Shown: positions 33,214 to 43,174, numbered from the stretch's first letter. The stretch: DNA of 64,000 nt from Alkalicella caledoniensis (GCF_014467015.1 NZ_CP058559.1:62001-126000); one strand, 5' to 3'. Notes: generated by a model from the letters alone, not told the origin. Translations and numbers: made by a program.

Positions 33214-33923
33214 CTACTTGTCATGACAGCAAGCCACTTCTCTAACTGCGCCAACTTCCTTCTCAACTACTCTTACTAGATACTCCAAAAACTCATCTTT
33301 TAAGTCTTCTCTTCTGAGAGCAGTCTCCACAGTGGCTTCAAGAAATCCTTGCTTATTCCCTACATCGTATCTTTTACCTACGAAGTCATATGCGTACATA
33401 TCTTCTTGAAGTGCCAGCTCTTTTAAAGCATCCGTCAGCTGAATCTCTCCACCTTTGCCAGGCTTCGTCTCAGCTAAAATATCAAAGATACCGGGATTGA
33501 TGATATATCGTCCAAGGATTGCAACATTGGATGGCGCTTCATCTACTGCAGGCTTCTCAACTAGCCCCTTCACGGTATAGACTCTATCACTTACTCTTTC
33601 ACCATCAACGATTCCATATTTACACACGTCTTCATCTTTAACGGTTTGAACTCCAAGTACAGAAGTCTTATACTCATCATAAACTTCTATCATCTGCTTA
33701 AGGCAAGGCTTGCCCTCATTATATACAACATCATCACCAAGCATAACGGCAAATGGTTCATTCCCTACAAAGGTCTTTGCACAGTAGATGGCATGTCCTA
33801 ATCCTTTGGCTTCTTTTTGTCTTATGTAGTGGATATCGACAAGATCAGTAATGTCTCTAACCACTTTCAGTAGTTCTTCATTGGCTTTTTTCTCAAGTTC
33901 CAGTTCCAATTCAACATTTCTAT
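33214..33923 (-). pseudogene. galU: galU 3' exon (UTP-glucose-1-phosphate uridylyltransferase)
   Basis: This exon starts AT AGA AAT GTT GAA, completing GAT (Asp) with the last G of the 5' exon to give EDHF-D-RNVELELELEKKANEELL, the normal GalU sequence. It carries LGHAIYCAKTFVGNEPFAVMLGDDVVY and the C-terminal half of the enzyme. With the 5' exon (49330-49531) the joined gene is 912 bases, 303 residues, normal for the family. The two exons now lie 15.4 kb apart because of the group II intron and elements inside it, so functional GalU is unlikely unless splicing still works. Confidence 0.92.
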
Positions 33924-34021
33924 ATAGCAATAGGTAAGACTTTGATATTATCTCCATCTTTTCCCCTGCTCCACACCGTACGTGAGAGTTTCCCCTCATA
34001 CGGCGCTCCATCTTATTCTTT
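33924..34021 (-). ncRNA. Group II intron domains V and VI
   Basis: After the maturase stop the minus strand reads GAGCGCCGTATGAGG-GGAAAC-TCTCACGTACGGTGTG, a domain V-type hairpin with a GNRA-like loop, then the domain VI stem with AGGGGAAAAG... and the 3' end GCTAT. Positions fit domain order. Confidence 0.85.
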
Positions 34022-35851
34022 TCAACTCAATGCTTCAAGGTTACATTTCTCACGATATCTATTGATTTTGTCTAGAGTCCCTATGTCTAACTTTAAGGAT
34101 TCCATATATTTCTTAATTATTTTGATTTCTGTAGCATGGATGAGTTTGTGCACATCTTTATGAACGATTCTTAAGTTATGGTATTTATCTGTTCCACCTA
34201 ATTTTGTTGGTACATAATGATGACAATGAACCATTTCCGCTGGAAGATATATGCAAGTTATCTCACATTTACCCATAGTCATTGAATATCTTGATATCCT
34301 GTTGTCTATATATTCTGTAGTACGATAAGTAAGATTAGCTGATTCCATCAGCTTAGGTAATTCTAACGTAATTTGTTGTTGTAACCTTTTGTGAATGGTC
34401 TTTCTTCCTTCTTCGGTAAATATGTTCAGACTTGGACTAAAATTTAAGCTTGTTTGTGTGCTAATATCTGCTATTGGAAAAATATACACACCTGCAATCC
34501 TCCAAGTTCGATAGGTGGTGTTATAATACTTTTTAAAAGCACATGATATGCTTTTAGGATGCTCATATCGTCCATAACGTTTGAAACCATTATACATAGC
34601 TTTCGAGAGAGAAAAGGAGATGTCACTAAATTCTTTAAACACATGGGTCATATATTTGAAATATTGATGTAGCCCCATTATCATAGAATTTAATTTCATG
34701 GCGTTTTCTCTTGTTGGTGATTGTTTGATTTTCTTAATCGCTTCTTTTAATCCTTGTTTTATGGCTGTTTTCTTTTTCTTCTTCATATAGGTGTGTGCAA
34801 CATATTTACTGCCTTTTAAATTTGCCTTAAGACGATATCCTAAAAAATCCGATTTCTTTTTTCTCAAATTTGTTACCTTTGATTTTTCAGGTGAGATATC
34901 TAATTTTAATCGGTCTTTAAGGTATTTCTTTATGGCATAAAACCATTTGTAGGCTGTTTGACTATTTCTTGCAAACACTTTAAAATCATCGGCATAACGT
35001 ACAAGGTATCCTTCTTTTAGGTTAGTATTTTTCAATCTTTTAATCTTATCACCTTGTCTCTTGTATGGCCACTTAGTTTTCATTCCTTCCCATTGACTAT
35101 AAACCCATTGATCTAAGTCATGTAGGACTATGTTTGAAAGTAATGGTGATAATACTCCACCTTGAGGCACTCCCTTATTTGCTCTACCTTCTCCTTGGAT
35201 AGGTGTTTTTAATATCTTAGAGATAATTGCTATTACTCTTTTATCTCTTATGCCAAGGTTCCATATTTGTTTTATCAAGCTATTGTGATTTACATTGTCA
35301 AAGAATCCTTTGATATCTATATCTATTACATAGTGTAGTCTACCTATATTGATTAGGGTTTGAGCCCTTGCTATTGCATGATGTGTGTTTCTTAAGGGCC
35401 TAAATCCGTAGCTATGTTTATAGAATTTAGCTTCTGCAATAGGTTCTATGATTTGTTTTATCATTTGTTGTATTAATCGGTCGATGATAGTTGGTATGCC
35501 TAAGGGTCTTTGATCACCATTTTCCTTTGGAATGAAAATTCTTCTAACAGCCTTGGGTTTGTAGTTGCCTAATTTTGTTTGGATTAAAGAAACTAATTGT
35601 TTGGGTGTTAGTTCTTTTAAATCACCTATAACAGTGTTATCTATTCCTGCTGTTTTAGCACCACTGTTACTTTTTATACTGCGATATGCTAATAGGATGT
35701 TTTCCTCGCTAATGATTAAATCATAGAGATTGTAAAACTTCTTTGATAATTTACTTTCTTCGTGAAGATTATCAAAGGTTTCCTGCATACCATAGTATTC
35801 TGCATGTCGTAGGAATGTGTTCAGTGGGGTTTCTCCTTTCTGGAGCATCAT
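34022..35851 (-). CDS. ltrA: Group II intron reverse transcriptase/maturase with HNH
   Basis: A 609-residue intron-encoded protein. RT blocks: RRIFIPKENGDQRPLGIPTIIDRLIQQ, YGFRP, DIDIKGFFDNVNH, KGVPQGGVLSPLLSNI and the catalytic LVRYADDFKVF. The maturase X domain follows (~400-480), and an En domain of HNH type ends the protein (CHHYVPTKLGGTDKYHNLRIVHKDVHKLIH). All catalytic motifs are intact, so the protein could still act on this or related introns even though its own intron RNA is split. Confidence 0.95.
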   Translation of the reverse strand: MMLQKGETPLNTFLRHAEYYGMQETFDNLHEESKLSKKFYNLYDLIISEENILLAYRSIKSNSGAKTAGIDNTVIGDLKELTPKQLVSLIQTKLGNYKPKAVRRIFIPKENGDQRPLGIPTIIDRLIQQMIKQIIEPIAEAKFYKHSYGFRPLRNTHHAIARAQTLINIGRLHYVIDIDIKGFFDNVNHNSLIKQIWNLGIRDKRVIAIISKILKTPIQGEGRANKGVPQGGVLSPLLSNIVLHDLDQWVYSQWEGMKTKWPYKRQGDKIKRLKNTNLKEGYLVRYADDFKVFARNSQTAYKWFYAIKKYLKDRLKLDISPEKSKVTNLRKKKSDFLGYRLKANLKGSKYVAHTYMKKKKKTAIKQGLKEAIKKIKQSPTRENAMKLNSMIMGLHQYFKYMTHVFKEFSDISFSLSKAMYNGFKRYGRYEHPKSISCAFKKYYNTTYRTWRIAGVYIFPIADISTQTSLNFSPSLNIFTEEGRKTIHKRLQQQITLELPKLMESANLTYRTTEYIDNRISRYSMTMGKCEITCIYLPAEMVHCHHYVPTKLGGTDKYHNLRIVHKDVHKLIHATEIKIIKKYMESLKLDIGTLDKINRYREKCNLEALS

Positions 35852-36265
35852 CTCCCCTTCTTACTCGAAAGCTAAACTTCACCTTGTAGTATTGAGTTGT
35901 CAAAGAACAAGACTTGGGGCTATCCCTCCACTAGTTATTATCCTAGTTTCTTCGGTACTGTGCCCCTACTCTCACAGGAGTTAAACATGTTACCATGTAC
36001 CTTCCCGATAGTAGTCGTTTATGTTGGAAGTCTCCTGCTTTCCACGTTCCGATTTATCTAGCTATCCATGAATATCTTTAGGTGGTGACTATGAGCCTGT
36101 GAACCCTATAGCTTCTTTGTTAGCTATCCCGAATTTCATAACTTCGAATCTTACTTTTCGGTGTTTCACCTAGCAATTTACTAGCAGGACCTTTCGTATC
36201 CTGTAAACCTCTAGACCCGTACATTCGCCACTTCGTCAGACCTTATGTGTTATAAAGCATTTTCT
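35852..36265 (-). ncRNA. Group II intron RNA, later part of domains I-IV
   Basis: Noncoding intron sequence between the transposon end and the maturase gene. It contains EBS1 (minus CGAAGTGG, 36228-36235) in a GTCTGACGAAGTGGCGAATG context typical of domain I, then AT-poor structured sequence. The exact transposon/intron boundary is not resolved. Confidence 0.75.
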
Positions 36266-36284
36266 CCCAATCAAAAGCTAGTAA

Positions 36285-36375
36285 ATAAAGTCAAATTAAA
36301 TAATCTTTTCCGGTTAAGTCAGATTGACTAATCTAACGTTTTTAGCGTCAGATTGCTTAATCTGATATTTTTATT
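36285..36375. repeat. Left-end transposase-site repeats
   Basis: Three related ~18-base units: AAGTCAAATTAAATAATC, AAGTCAGATTGACTAATC, GCGTCAGATTGCTTAATC. The same core occurs inverted at the right end (48978-49015). Likely transposase binding sites. Confidence 0.6.
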
Positions 36376-36394
36376 TTCATGGGATATAATGCAA

Positions 36395-36445
36395 TAAAAA
36401 AGACGAAGAGTTATACCCTCTTCGCCCTATGCATTCCCTCTCACG
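36395..36445 (+). other. Hairpin upstream of zinc-finger gene
   Basis: CGAAGAG-TTATACC-CTCTTCG flanked by AATGCA...TGCATT forms a nested hairpin just before the 36464 gene, with a possible -10 (GATATAAT) at 36391. It may limit read-in transcription. Confidence 0.45.
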
Positions 36446-36463
36446 AAAGGAACACTAAACACA

Positions 36464-37042
36464 ATGATAAATATAACCAAATTCAAATGGAATATACATC
36501 AGTATGTTAATTTAGGCAAAGAAATTTATATAGCTCCTGTTTTCGGTTGTAGGTCTTGCGGTTACATAGGAAGGCTCCACCGTCATGGCTACTATTCTAG
36601 AAATGTGATCACTTTACATTCCTCCCATAGAATCCACGTGCTAAGACTTAAGTGTCCTAGGCTTGGTTGCTTTAAAACATACTCCATGCTTCCTAGCTTC
36701 TTGATTCCTTATTACCAATACTCTTTTGACTTCATTTTCACATGTCTATACTTTCTATTTTTTCTTAACACAAGCTATTCTAAGTTTGTGAGTTTATTAA
36801 AGCAATTAGACCCCAATAGCATAGTAACTACCTCTCACTTCAATCACTTTAAAAGACGTTTTAAGAAGGAACTACCCTTCCTAAACTATTTCTTTGCTCA
36901 ATTTCCTGATATGTATTACCAGATGGATCAAGTGAATTTGGTAAGTATCCTAAAGAAACTAACCTTCTTTAGGAGTAAATACTTAGACTTTAATCAAATA
37001 TACTTTGAAAAAATGCCGAGGTATTTTTTTGCAAAAAATTAA
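36464..37042 (+). CDS. Zinc-finger (DUF6431-like) transposon-associated protein
   Basis: A 192-residue protein with paired cysteines (FGCRSCGYIGRLHRHGYYSRNVITLHSSHRIHVLRLKCPRLGCFKTYSMLPSFLIPYYQYSFDFI), the layout of DUF6431 proteins, which recode the zinc-ribbon start of IS-type transposases and occur in transposons next to DDE/ATPase pairs. The rest is hydrophobic/aromatic. It has no DDE motif, so it is an accessory, perhaps DNA-binding, protein of the transposon. Family naming is from memory and not checked. Confidence 0.6.
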   Translation: MINITKFKWNIHQYVNLGKEIYIAPVFGCRSCGYIGRLHRHGYYSRNVITLHSSHRIHVLRLKCPRLGCFKTYSMLPSFLIPYYQYSFDFIFTCLYFLFFLNTSYSKFVSLLKQLDPNSIVTTSHFNHFKRRFKKELPFLNYFFAQFPDMYYQMDQVNLVSILKKLTFFRSKYLDFNQIYFEKMPRYFFAKN

Positions 37043-37054
37043 GTGTTTTTATAC

Positions 37055-37085
37055 AAGGGACAGGTCTGTCCTTTTTTGTTTTTTT
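37055..37085 (+). terminator. Rho-independent terminator after zinc-finger gene
   Basis: GGACAG-GT-CTGTCC followed by TTTTTTGTTTTTTT. Confidence 0.75.
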
Positions 37086-37251
37086 GAGTAGTTCTCAGGT
37101 CTTGGCTAGACTTTTTGAGCATTGTTCCATCCCTTTTGGTGACTTTTCCCTCCGAAAAAAACTCATTTTTTCATCCCACACATCTTTGTACGGTTGAATT
37201 TTTACCACCTGCAAACAATAGTTACAAATTATATAGATGGAGGCTGTTAAA

Positions 37252-37305
37252 ATGGAGGAAAACGAAAGACAAAAAGTTGCGTTATTCAGGTACTCTTTGA
37301 TAGCT
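37252..37305 (+). pseudogene. DDE transposase gene, 5' fragment
   Basis: ATG with GGAGG upstream encodes MEENERQKVALFRYSLIA, then the IS21-family element begins. Continuation (PLVTETYSQ...) is found at 43230 after one copy of the 5-bp duplication TAGCT is removed, in the same frame. Confidence 0.9.
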
Positions 37306-37439
37306 TGTAAATGGTAAAATAAAATGGATGAATTTCGGCAACTAAAAATGGCTAAAAAAATCACCACTTTCTTAAAAAAAGCTGATATATTAATCTTAGC
37401 TAAATTTTAAGGAGTGTGGAGATATTGGTGAGGTGGAAA

Positions 37440-38146
37440 ATGTACAGCGATATTCATCATTTTAAAGATATTGGGTTAAATAAGACTCAAGTAGCTAATA
37501 GGCTTAATCTAAATTACAAAACAGTAAGAAAGTACTGGGACGTTACCCCAGATGAATTTTTGGAAATACAGAAAAGTAGAAAAGCAAGAAAGCTTGATAA
37601 GTATCATGATCCTATCTTGACCTGGTTAAAACAGTTTCCAGATATAAGCACTGCTCAAATACATGACTGGCTGCTAGAACATTACCAGGATAAAACAATT
37701 AAAGACCGTACTCTTAGAAACTACATTATGGATCTTAGAAAAAAACATAACATACCAAAACAGCGTACTGCTAGACAGTATCAAGCGGTAGTAGATCCCC
37801 CAATGGGTTATCAGTTGCAAGTTGATTTCGGAGAAACGAAACTACGTAGCACTAACGGTGGTAAAACTAAAGTTTATGGCATGGGAGCAGTACTATCAAA
37901 TAGTAGATTTAAGTACAGTGAGTGGGTGGACAAGCCCTTTACCACATCAACACTGATAAGCATGCTGAACCACTGTTTTGAGTATATTGGAGGAGTTCCT
38001 AAGGAGTTAGTATTTGACCAAGATAAAATTGCAACGGTTAATGAAAACTATGGTGATATCATATACACATATGAATTTGAGAAGTATAAAAAGACAATGG
38101 GATTCAAAGTTCATTTATGTAAGGCTTATGATCCGGAGAGTAAAGG
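37440..38146 (+). pseudogene. istA: istA 5' part, interrupted by RIT copy 1
   Basis: N-terminal part of an IS21 transposase: HTH (DIGLNKTQVANRLNLNYKTVRKYW), first catalytic Asp in LQVDFGET, second in ELVFDQDKI. It reads ..YDPESKG and then runs into the RIT end, adding YVKTFVM and a stop. The 3' part resumes at 41627 with RVESVVKYMK, so the element entered between K-G and R-V-E, two codons before the catalytic Glu. Joined, the gene encodes ~501 residues, normal for IstA. ATG at 37440 follows GAGGTG. Confidence 0.92.
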
Positions 38147-38230
38147 TTATGTTAAGACTTTCGTTATGTAAAGTCTTGAAAAAAGACCTTAAAGTAACGA
38201 AAGTCCTAAGCAAATATCTTTACATAATCA

Positions 38231-39250
38231 TCAGCGGTTGAATGTTTTTAGCCACTGTTTTAAATCAGTATTGTTATCCCATTGTGCTTTTTCCGGTGGA
38301 ACAATCTCCTTGCTAGCAGCTTCAATAGCTTCACGCTTTCTGCTTACTTCTGCTTTTGCGTAAACTTCCGTAGTTTTAACACTGACATGACCTAGTAAAT
38401 CCCGTATGTAAATTAGGTCAACCCCAGAATCAACGAGTCCCATAGCCGTTGTATGTCTCATTTTGTGAGGACTAAAATCCGCTGGAATTATCTCCGAATT
38501 AATTTCTCTAGCACGTTTCGCATATTTACCGACAAGGTAATTTATACCCTGTCTAGTTAATTGGCTTTTCATATGGTTCTTAAACAACCATTCACTAAGT
38601 TTTTCTTGCCTATCATATCCTTCTTGTACTAAATATTGGTGGATGAAAGGAATGATATCCTTCATAAGTGGTACATAGCGGCTTTTATGCCCTTTACCGC
38701 GAAGTAAAAGCGTGTATGGTTCATAAAGGGATAAATCTTTTACCCGGATACTTATGAGTTCGCTGACACGCATGCCTGTAGTATAGAGAAGGGACAACAT
38801 GACATAATCTCGCAACCCTCCAGAAGAAGCGACATCTATCTGAGACATCATTAATTTTACCCCATCTGTTTTCATGTAGGATATTTCTTTCTGCGGTGCT
38901 TTTTTTATCGGAATCCCTACGATTCGTTGATAATTATCTAGACACTCAGGAAATTCATACATTAGAAACCTTACAAAACTATTGATTGCTGCCTGCCTCT
39001 GGTTCCTTGTTGATATACTGTTTAGACGTTGTTTCTGAAGCCATTCCAGGAATAGAAGTACGTTCTTATACGAAAGGTCAGACATCTGTACTCTGTTTGC
39101 AGAAATATTAAGTTCTTCCTGCAAGCACGTCAAGAAAAGTATAAAAGTGTATCTGTAAGAATCAATTGTTAATGGTGTCATACCCTTAACATTTGGAAGG
39201 TAAACGGTAAAATATTTGTTAAGGTACATTGCAAAATCAGTGGATTTCAT
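38231..39250 (-). CDS. RIT tyrosine recombinase 3 (copy 1)
   Basis: A 339-residue tyrosine recombinase: SAM-like N-domain and catalytic domain with TTGMRVSELISI (first Arg), SPHKMRHTTAMGLV (HxxR), LGHVSVKTTEVYAKAE (His and nucleophile Tyr), all in place. Its start overlaps the end of recombinase 2 (ATG at 39250 within the frame to 39237). Third gene of the trio; its stop lies ~58 bases from the element's inverted repeat. The encoded protein is identical to that of copy 2. Confidence 0.95.
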   Translation of the reverse strand: MKSTDFAMYLNKYFTVYLPNVKGMTPLTIDSYRYTFILFLTCLQEELNISANRVQMSDLSYKNVLLFLEWLQKQRLNSISTRNQRQAAINSFVRFLMYEFPECLDNYQRIVGIPIKKAPQKEISYMKTDGVKLMMSQIDVASSGGLRDYVMLSLLYTTGMRVSELISIRVKDLSLYEPYTLLLRGKGHKSRYVPLMKDIIPFIHQYLVQEGYDRQEKLSEWLFKNHMKSQLTRQGINYLVGKYAKRAREINSEIIPADFSPHKMRHTTAMGLVDSGVDLIYIRDLLGHVSVKTTEVYAKAEVSRKREAIEAASKEIVPPEKAQWDNNTDLKQWLKTFNR

Positions 39251-40211
39251 GTTTGTCCACCTCGCCGAACACCTTATTTACTTTGTCTTTAAAACGATCC
39301 TCAATATACGGATACAGACTCATTGTCAGTCGAACATATCTCTCAGTAGCATATATTGTTTTGTGGCCGAGATAACTGGATAGAATGGGGAGCGCTACGT
39401 ACATATCTAGGCCAGAATCAACCATTTGCTTAAATGATTGCACAGAAAAAGTATGACGCCAGTCGTGCAGTCTTGGACCTCTTCCTCCACCAATATACGG
39501 AATTCTTGCTTTTTGAAGGAAAAGCCTATGACGTTCATAAAGAGCCTCACCATCTAATCGGCTTCCATTAGACTTGGTAAATATATAGTCTTTTTCATCT
39601 AAAAGGTAAAAACATTTTTGTGCATACTGACACATAAGACCGGCCATCTCTTCGTTTAACACGATATAACGCTCATTATTGTTCTTTGTTTCAAATAGCT
39701 TAATGATTCCATCCTCAAGGTCCACATCCTGTTTTCTGATACCAAGCGTTTCGTTAATTCTAGTTCCACAGCAGTAGAGTAATCGGAAAAGGATTGGTAG
39801 TTGAATGCTGTCCTTACGATTACGTGCAGATTCATATGTATCAACTGCATGAAAATATCTTGCTATCTCATCTTCCGCATAAATATATGGTTGGAAATCT
39901 GTTTGCTTGAAACATACATCTCTTGTCACAAAGATTTCATATCCTTTACGACAGAGATAGATCAGAAATTGCTTAATTCCATTGATTCGAGAATAATGGG
40001 TGGTACTAGCTTCGTTTTCTTTCCGTTGAATCCATTTCATTGCATGTTGACTATTGAATACTGGCTGAAGTATTTCATTTTCAGTACAAAATCGGTCAAA
40101 CAGCCGTAAATGCTTGCAAAAACTTACTTCTTTATGACCCGTTGCTACCATATGGTCTAAATAATGATACATTTCCTCAGAAAAAATAGATTTAAACATT
40201 GGTCTACTCAT
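39237..40211 (-). CDS. RIT tyrosine recombinase 2 (copy 1)
   Basis: A 324-residue recombinase with CCGTRINETLGI, RLHDWRHTFSVQ and LGHKTIYATERYVRL, so R-H-R-H-Y is complete. The N-terminal half (LDHMVATGHKEVSFCKHLRLFDRFC) is a core-binding helix bundle. Overlaps recombinase 1 by 8 bases and recombinase 3 by 14, so the three are translated together. Protein identical in copy 2. Confidence 0.95.
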   Translation of the reverse strand: MSRPMFKSIFSEEMYHYLDHMVATGHKEVSFCKHLRLFDRFCTENEILQPVFNSQHAMKWIQRKENEASTTHYSRINGIKQFLIYLCRKGYEIFVTRDVCFKQTDFQPYIYAEDEIARYFHAVDTYESARNRKDSIQLPILFRLLYCCGTRINETLGIRKQDVDLEDGIIKLFETKNNNERYIVLNEEMAGLMCQYAQKCFYLLDEKDYIFTKSNGSRLDGEALYERHRLFLQKARIPYIGGGRGPRLHDWRHTFSVQSFKQMVDSGLDMYVALPILSSYLGHKTIYATERYVRLTMSLYPYIEDRFKDKVNKVFGEVDKHEIH

Positions 40212-41457
40212 GCTTACACCTCCCTGCCATGTAATGTTTTGAAGATATTATTGGCAAGGAAAGTGGGCATAATCGTAACTTTTCGATATCTACTTTCAGA
40301 TATATCTTGGTTGTTTCAGTATTCTGGTGTCCAAGCACGGAACTGATTATGGGCATAGATACATTCTTTTTTAGCATGTTTGTAGCTAGGCTGTGGCGTA
40401 GAGAATGTGGACCGTGTTTCTTGTTTTTCCAGTTCTTTATGTTTGCCTTACGCATGTACTTCGTTACAATAGAATGTATCGTCGGTGTTGAAAGTGGCCG
40501 ACCCCTTTTTGATGATTCTGTGGAAACGATGATTTCCTGTACATCTGTTGACGGCCTACCGTGCTTCAAATAGTCAATAATGGCATTACCAATTGAAGAT
40601 AGTAGAGGATATTCTACTGCCATATCAGTTTTATGTTGGTTGAAACAAACGATATTTTTCTCCCAGTCTATTTGGTTAAACTGAAAGTTCACAATATCAT
40701 TTGATCGCCATCCATATTCAGCGGCAAGGAGCAAAATCAAATAATCCCTTTTCCCAGTGGCAGAGGTTCGCTCAACTGAGGAAATGATTGTGCGAATTTC
40801 GTCTTCTTCGTAAGTTGTGGGGAGCTTACAGTTATGGTTGTAATTATCTTTTAAAATTAACAACGAACTGTCTGATTTGGAAATTCCATTTTCATATGCA
40901 TATCTAAAATAAATGCGTAGCGCTGAACCGCAGTTGTGCCTAGATGCGAGTGAATATTTCATAGAACTAAAAAAATCCTCCATTGTTTCAACAGAAAGAT
41001 TATTCAATTTAAGCGATTTTTTTTCTAGATAACAGAAGAAATCATATAAATACTGTTCCTTATTTTTGAGTGTACTCTCAGAAAGATTTTTTTCACTTCT
41101 AAGGTAGGATAGATACAATAACATTTCATTGCCTATATCTCCATAAAAAACTCTCTCAATTCGTGGCGTACGGAATTCAAAATCACCATCCTTTTGATAA
41201 GAAGAGAGCATACGGACTGCACGTAAACGTAGCTTTTTACCGTTCGCTAGACCCTTGACAGAAATATGGGTCCCTAAAGTCTCATCTAAGTATTGGAAAC
41301 CAATAGACTCGGTAAAATCCTTAAACTTGTTTAAAGTCATCCATTTTGTAAGATTCCCCCACTCCGCTAGGATACTTCGCTGATATGAAGCATTATACTG
41401 CCGAATGTTCAACTCATCTTCACACAAAGTAATCAATGTCTTAAAATCTGTTATCAT
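40204..41457 (-). CDS. RIT tyrosine recombinase 1 (copy 1)
   Basis: A 417-residue recombinase, the longest and first of the trio: EYGWRSNDIVNFQ (Arg), HGPHSLRHSLATNML (HxxR) and LGHQNTETTKIYLK (His, Tyr). A GGAGGG box lies before the ATG. The ~110 bases between the start and the element end contain extra TTATGTAAAG motifs that may bind the recombinases. Protein identical in copy 2. Confidence 0.95.
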   Translation of the reverse strand: MITDFKTLITLCEDELNIRQYNASYQRSILAEWGNLTKWMTLNKFKDFTESIGFQYLDETLGTHISVKGLANGKKLRLRAVRMLSSYQKDGDFEFRTPRIERVFYGDIGNEMLLYLSYLRSEKNLSESTLKNKEQYLYDFFCYLEKKSLKLNNLSVETMEDFFSSMKYSLASRHNCGSALRIYFRYAYENGISKSDSSLLILKDNYNHNCKLPTTYEEDEIRTIISSVERTSATGKRDYLILLLAAEYGWRSNDIVNFQFNQIDWEKNIVCFNQHKTDMAVEYPLLSSIGNAIIDYLKHGRPSTDVQEIIVSTESSKRGRPLSTPTIHSIVTKYMRKANIKNWKNKKHGPHSLRHSLATNMLKKNVSMPIISSVLGHQNTETTKIYLKVDIEKLRLCPLSLPIISSKHYMAGRCKHE

Positions 41458-41567
41458 AAATCAAACCCTCCTTGTGATGTTTAATTTATAAATAACACTT
41501 CTAATCAATTATTATGTAAAGATGTATCAGCATCAATCATAGTATTTTAGAGTTTTAGTTTCATCAG

Positions 41568-41626
41568 CTTTACATAACGAAAGTCTTAACATAACCTTTA
41601 TTATGTTAATCTTGACATAATAAAGG
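41568..41626. other. RIT copy 1 attachment end with 8-bp centre TAATCTTG
   Basis: Inverted repeat 41568-41596, then CCTTTATTATGT (41595-41606), centre TAATCTTG (41607-41614), ACATAATAAAGG (41615-41626). The centre is the exact reverse complement of that in copy 2. Confidence 0.9.
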
Positions 41627-42425
41627 AAGAGTTGAATCCGTAGTTAAATACATGAAGTATAACTTCGCAGCAAACAGACTGTTCACAGATATTAGGACCT
41701 TTAATCAAGAGTGTTGGGATTGGCTTGAAAGGACTGCCAATGCTAAAGTCCATGGAACAACAAAAAAGGTACCAGCAGAAGTGTTTGCCCTTGAAAAACA
41801 ACATCTTCAGCCGATACCACCTACAATTGTTACTAAAGATAGTTTAACAAGAACTGTAAGAAAAGACAATACAATTTTGTACTTAAGCAATAGATATACT
41901 GTTCCCATAGGAACTTATAAGCCAGGTGCTGAAGTAGGAATTAGTATTGACGGTGATAAACTAGTCATTACTGACAAGAAAGGAAATATAATTGCTAAAC
42001 ACAGTATTTCCACAGGAAAAGGAGAACTGATTAGAAACAGGAACCATTTAAGATGTTACGATTCTAAACTAGATGATATGTACGATAAGACCTTAGAAAT
42101 GCTAGGTGGAAGTGAAATAGCCAAGTTACTCTTAGAGACCATAAAGAAAGAAAAAGGCAGGTATATCCGTGAACAATTTGGCCTAATTAAATCTATAGTG
42201 CAAAAGTATTCTAGTGAGACCCTAGATAAGGCATTAGAATTTTGCTATAAGAATAACCTCAACAGTGCCGTAGATATCAGAGATGCAGCAGAGCATTTTG
42301 ATAGACAAGGAATAACAATGGTGGGTAAACCGCTACGTAAAAGCCTGCCTCCTCATTTAGCCGTTAAAACCGAAGTAAGAAAAATTGATACCTATACCTC
42401 TCTATATGGAGGTGAAGTAAAATGA
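41627..42425 (+). pseudogene. istA: istA 3' part
   Basis: Continues the IS21 transposase after the RIT: R-V-E-S-VVKYMKYNFAANR (catalytic Glu), then ECWDWLERTANAKVHGTTKKVPAEVF, and the C-terminal beta-barrel domain (LSNRYTVPIGTYKPGAEVGISIDGDKLVI). Stops overlapping istB by 4 bases. A short in-frame ATG at 41652 could give a domain fragment without catalysis. Confidence 0.92.
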
Positions 42426-43174
42426 CAGTAACTTTAACAGAAGTAAAGAAGATGTTAAATGAGGTAAGGATGCCTTACAGTAGAGATAACATAGAAGAGT
42501 ATTTGAAATTAGCTGTAAAAGAAGATATGACCTGTCTTGAGTTTGCTCATATGCTCTTGAGAAAAGAAACCTCTCACAAGAGCGAAATAGCCCTTCAAAA
42601 AAGGATCAAGCAAGCCAATTTTCCTTATGTAGCAACTATTGAAGACTTTGACTTTAGCTTTCAAACCTCTGTAACAAAAAGACAAATAACGCAGTTACTA
42701 GATATGAACTGGGTAGAGAAAGCCTTTAATTTATTATTTTTGGGCCCACCTAGCGTAGGTAAAACCCACCTTGCAGTATCATTAGGAATGAAAGCAGTAG
42801 AAATGGGGTATAAGGTTAGCTTTATTAGCATGGATCATTTAATCAAGCTTTTAAAGACTGAGGAGATATCAAATAAGAGCCAAAAAGCTCTGAAAAAGAT
42901 AATGGCAAGTGATATGGTAGCGATAGATGAAGTTGGATATCTTCCTATCACAAGGCAAGAAGCTAATCAGTTCTTTCAACTGGTATCTGCTTTGTACCAG
43001 AATACCTCGATTATCATAACCTCAAATAAGGGGTTTGATGATTGGGTTGAAATCATGGGTGATCCTGTCATTACTACGGCCATTCTAGACCGGCTGGTTC
43101 ATAACAGTGAGATCTTTAATATGACAGGTGATAGTTGGAGACTAAAGAATAGAAATACCATATTCAGTAATTAA
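42422..43174 (+). CDS. istB: IS21 helper ATPase IstB
   Basis: A 250-residue AAA+ ATPase: Walker A GPPSVGKTHLAVSLG, Walker B MVAIDEVGYLP, sensor ITSNKGFDDW, and the arginine-rich LDRLVHNSEIFNMTGDSWRLK end. It supports target capture by IstA. Intact, start overlapping istA stop (ATGA). Without an intact istA it has no partner here. Confidence 0.96.
   Translation: MTVTLTEVKKMLNEVRMPYSRDNIEEYLKLAVKEDMTCLEFAHMLLRKETSHKSEIALQKRIKQANFPYVATIEDFDFSFQTSVTKRQITQLLDMNWVEKAFNLLFLGPPSVGKTHLAVSLGMKAVEMGYKVSFISMDHLIKLLKTEEISNKSQKALKKIMASDMVAIDEVGYLPITRQEANQFFQLVSALYQNTSIIITSNKGFDDWVEIMGDPVITTAILDRLVHNSEIFNMTGDSWRLKNRNTIFSN

Larger units (their letters stand above)
38147..41626 (-). mobile_element. Recombinase-in-trio (RIT) element, copy 1
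   Basis: A 3,480-bp unit with three overlapping tyrosine recombinase genes on the minus strand. Its left end begins TTATGTTAAGACTTTCG right after AAAGG of istA. A 29-bp inverted repeat occupies 38145-38173 and 41568-41596. Beyond the right repeat lies CCTTTATTATGT-TAATCTTG-ACATAATAAAGG (41595-41626), a 12-bp palindrome around an 8-bp centre. AAAGG flanks both ends. Structure and three-gene order match RIT elements. Confidence 0.92.

Noticed and set aside
33214-34011. Independent sugar nucleotidyltransferase gene starting at 34011
   Set aside because: Its first ~30 codons are intron domain V/VI; the protein proper begins at the exon 2 boundary (33923) and continues galU exon 1.
34022-35851. 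Retron or diversity-generating retroelement RT
   Set aside because: Maturase X domain, HNH end, domain V/VI and matching EBS1/IBS1 show a group II intron. The Avd-like gene at 63355 is 28 kb away and no template/variable repeat is seen.
37416-38171. Complete small transposase gene
   Set aside because: It ends in sequence from the RIT end (YVKTFVM) and lacks the catalytic Glu; the true 3' part is at 41627-42425.
38231-41457. Prophage integrases
   Set aside because: Three overlapping recombinases in a unit with its own inverted repeats, present twice and inside IS genes, define RIT elements and not a phage attachment module.
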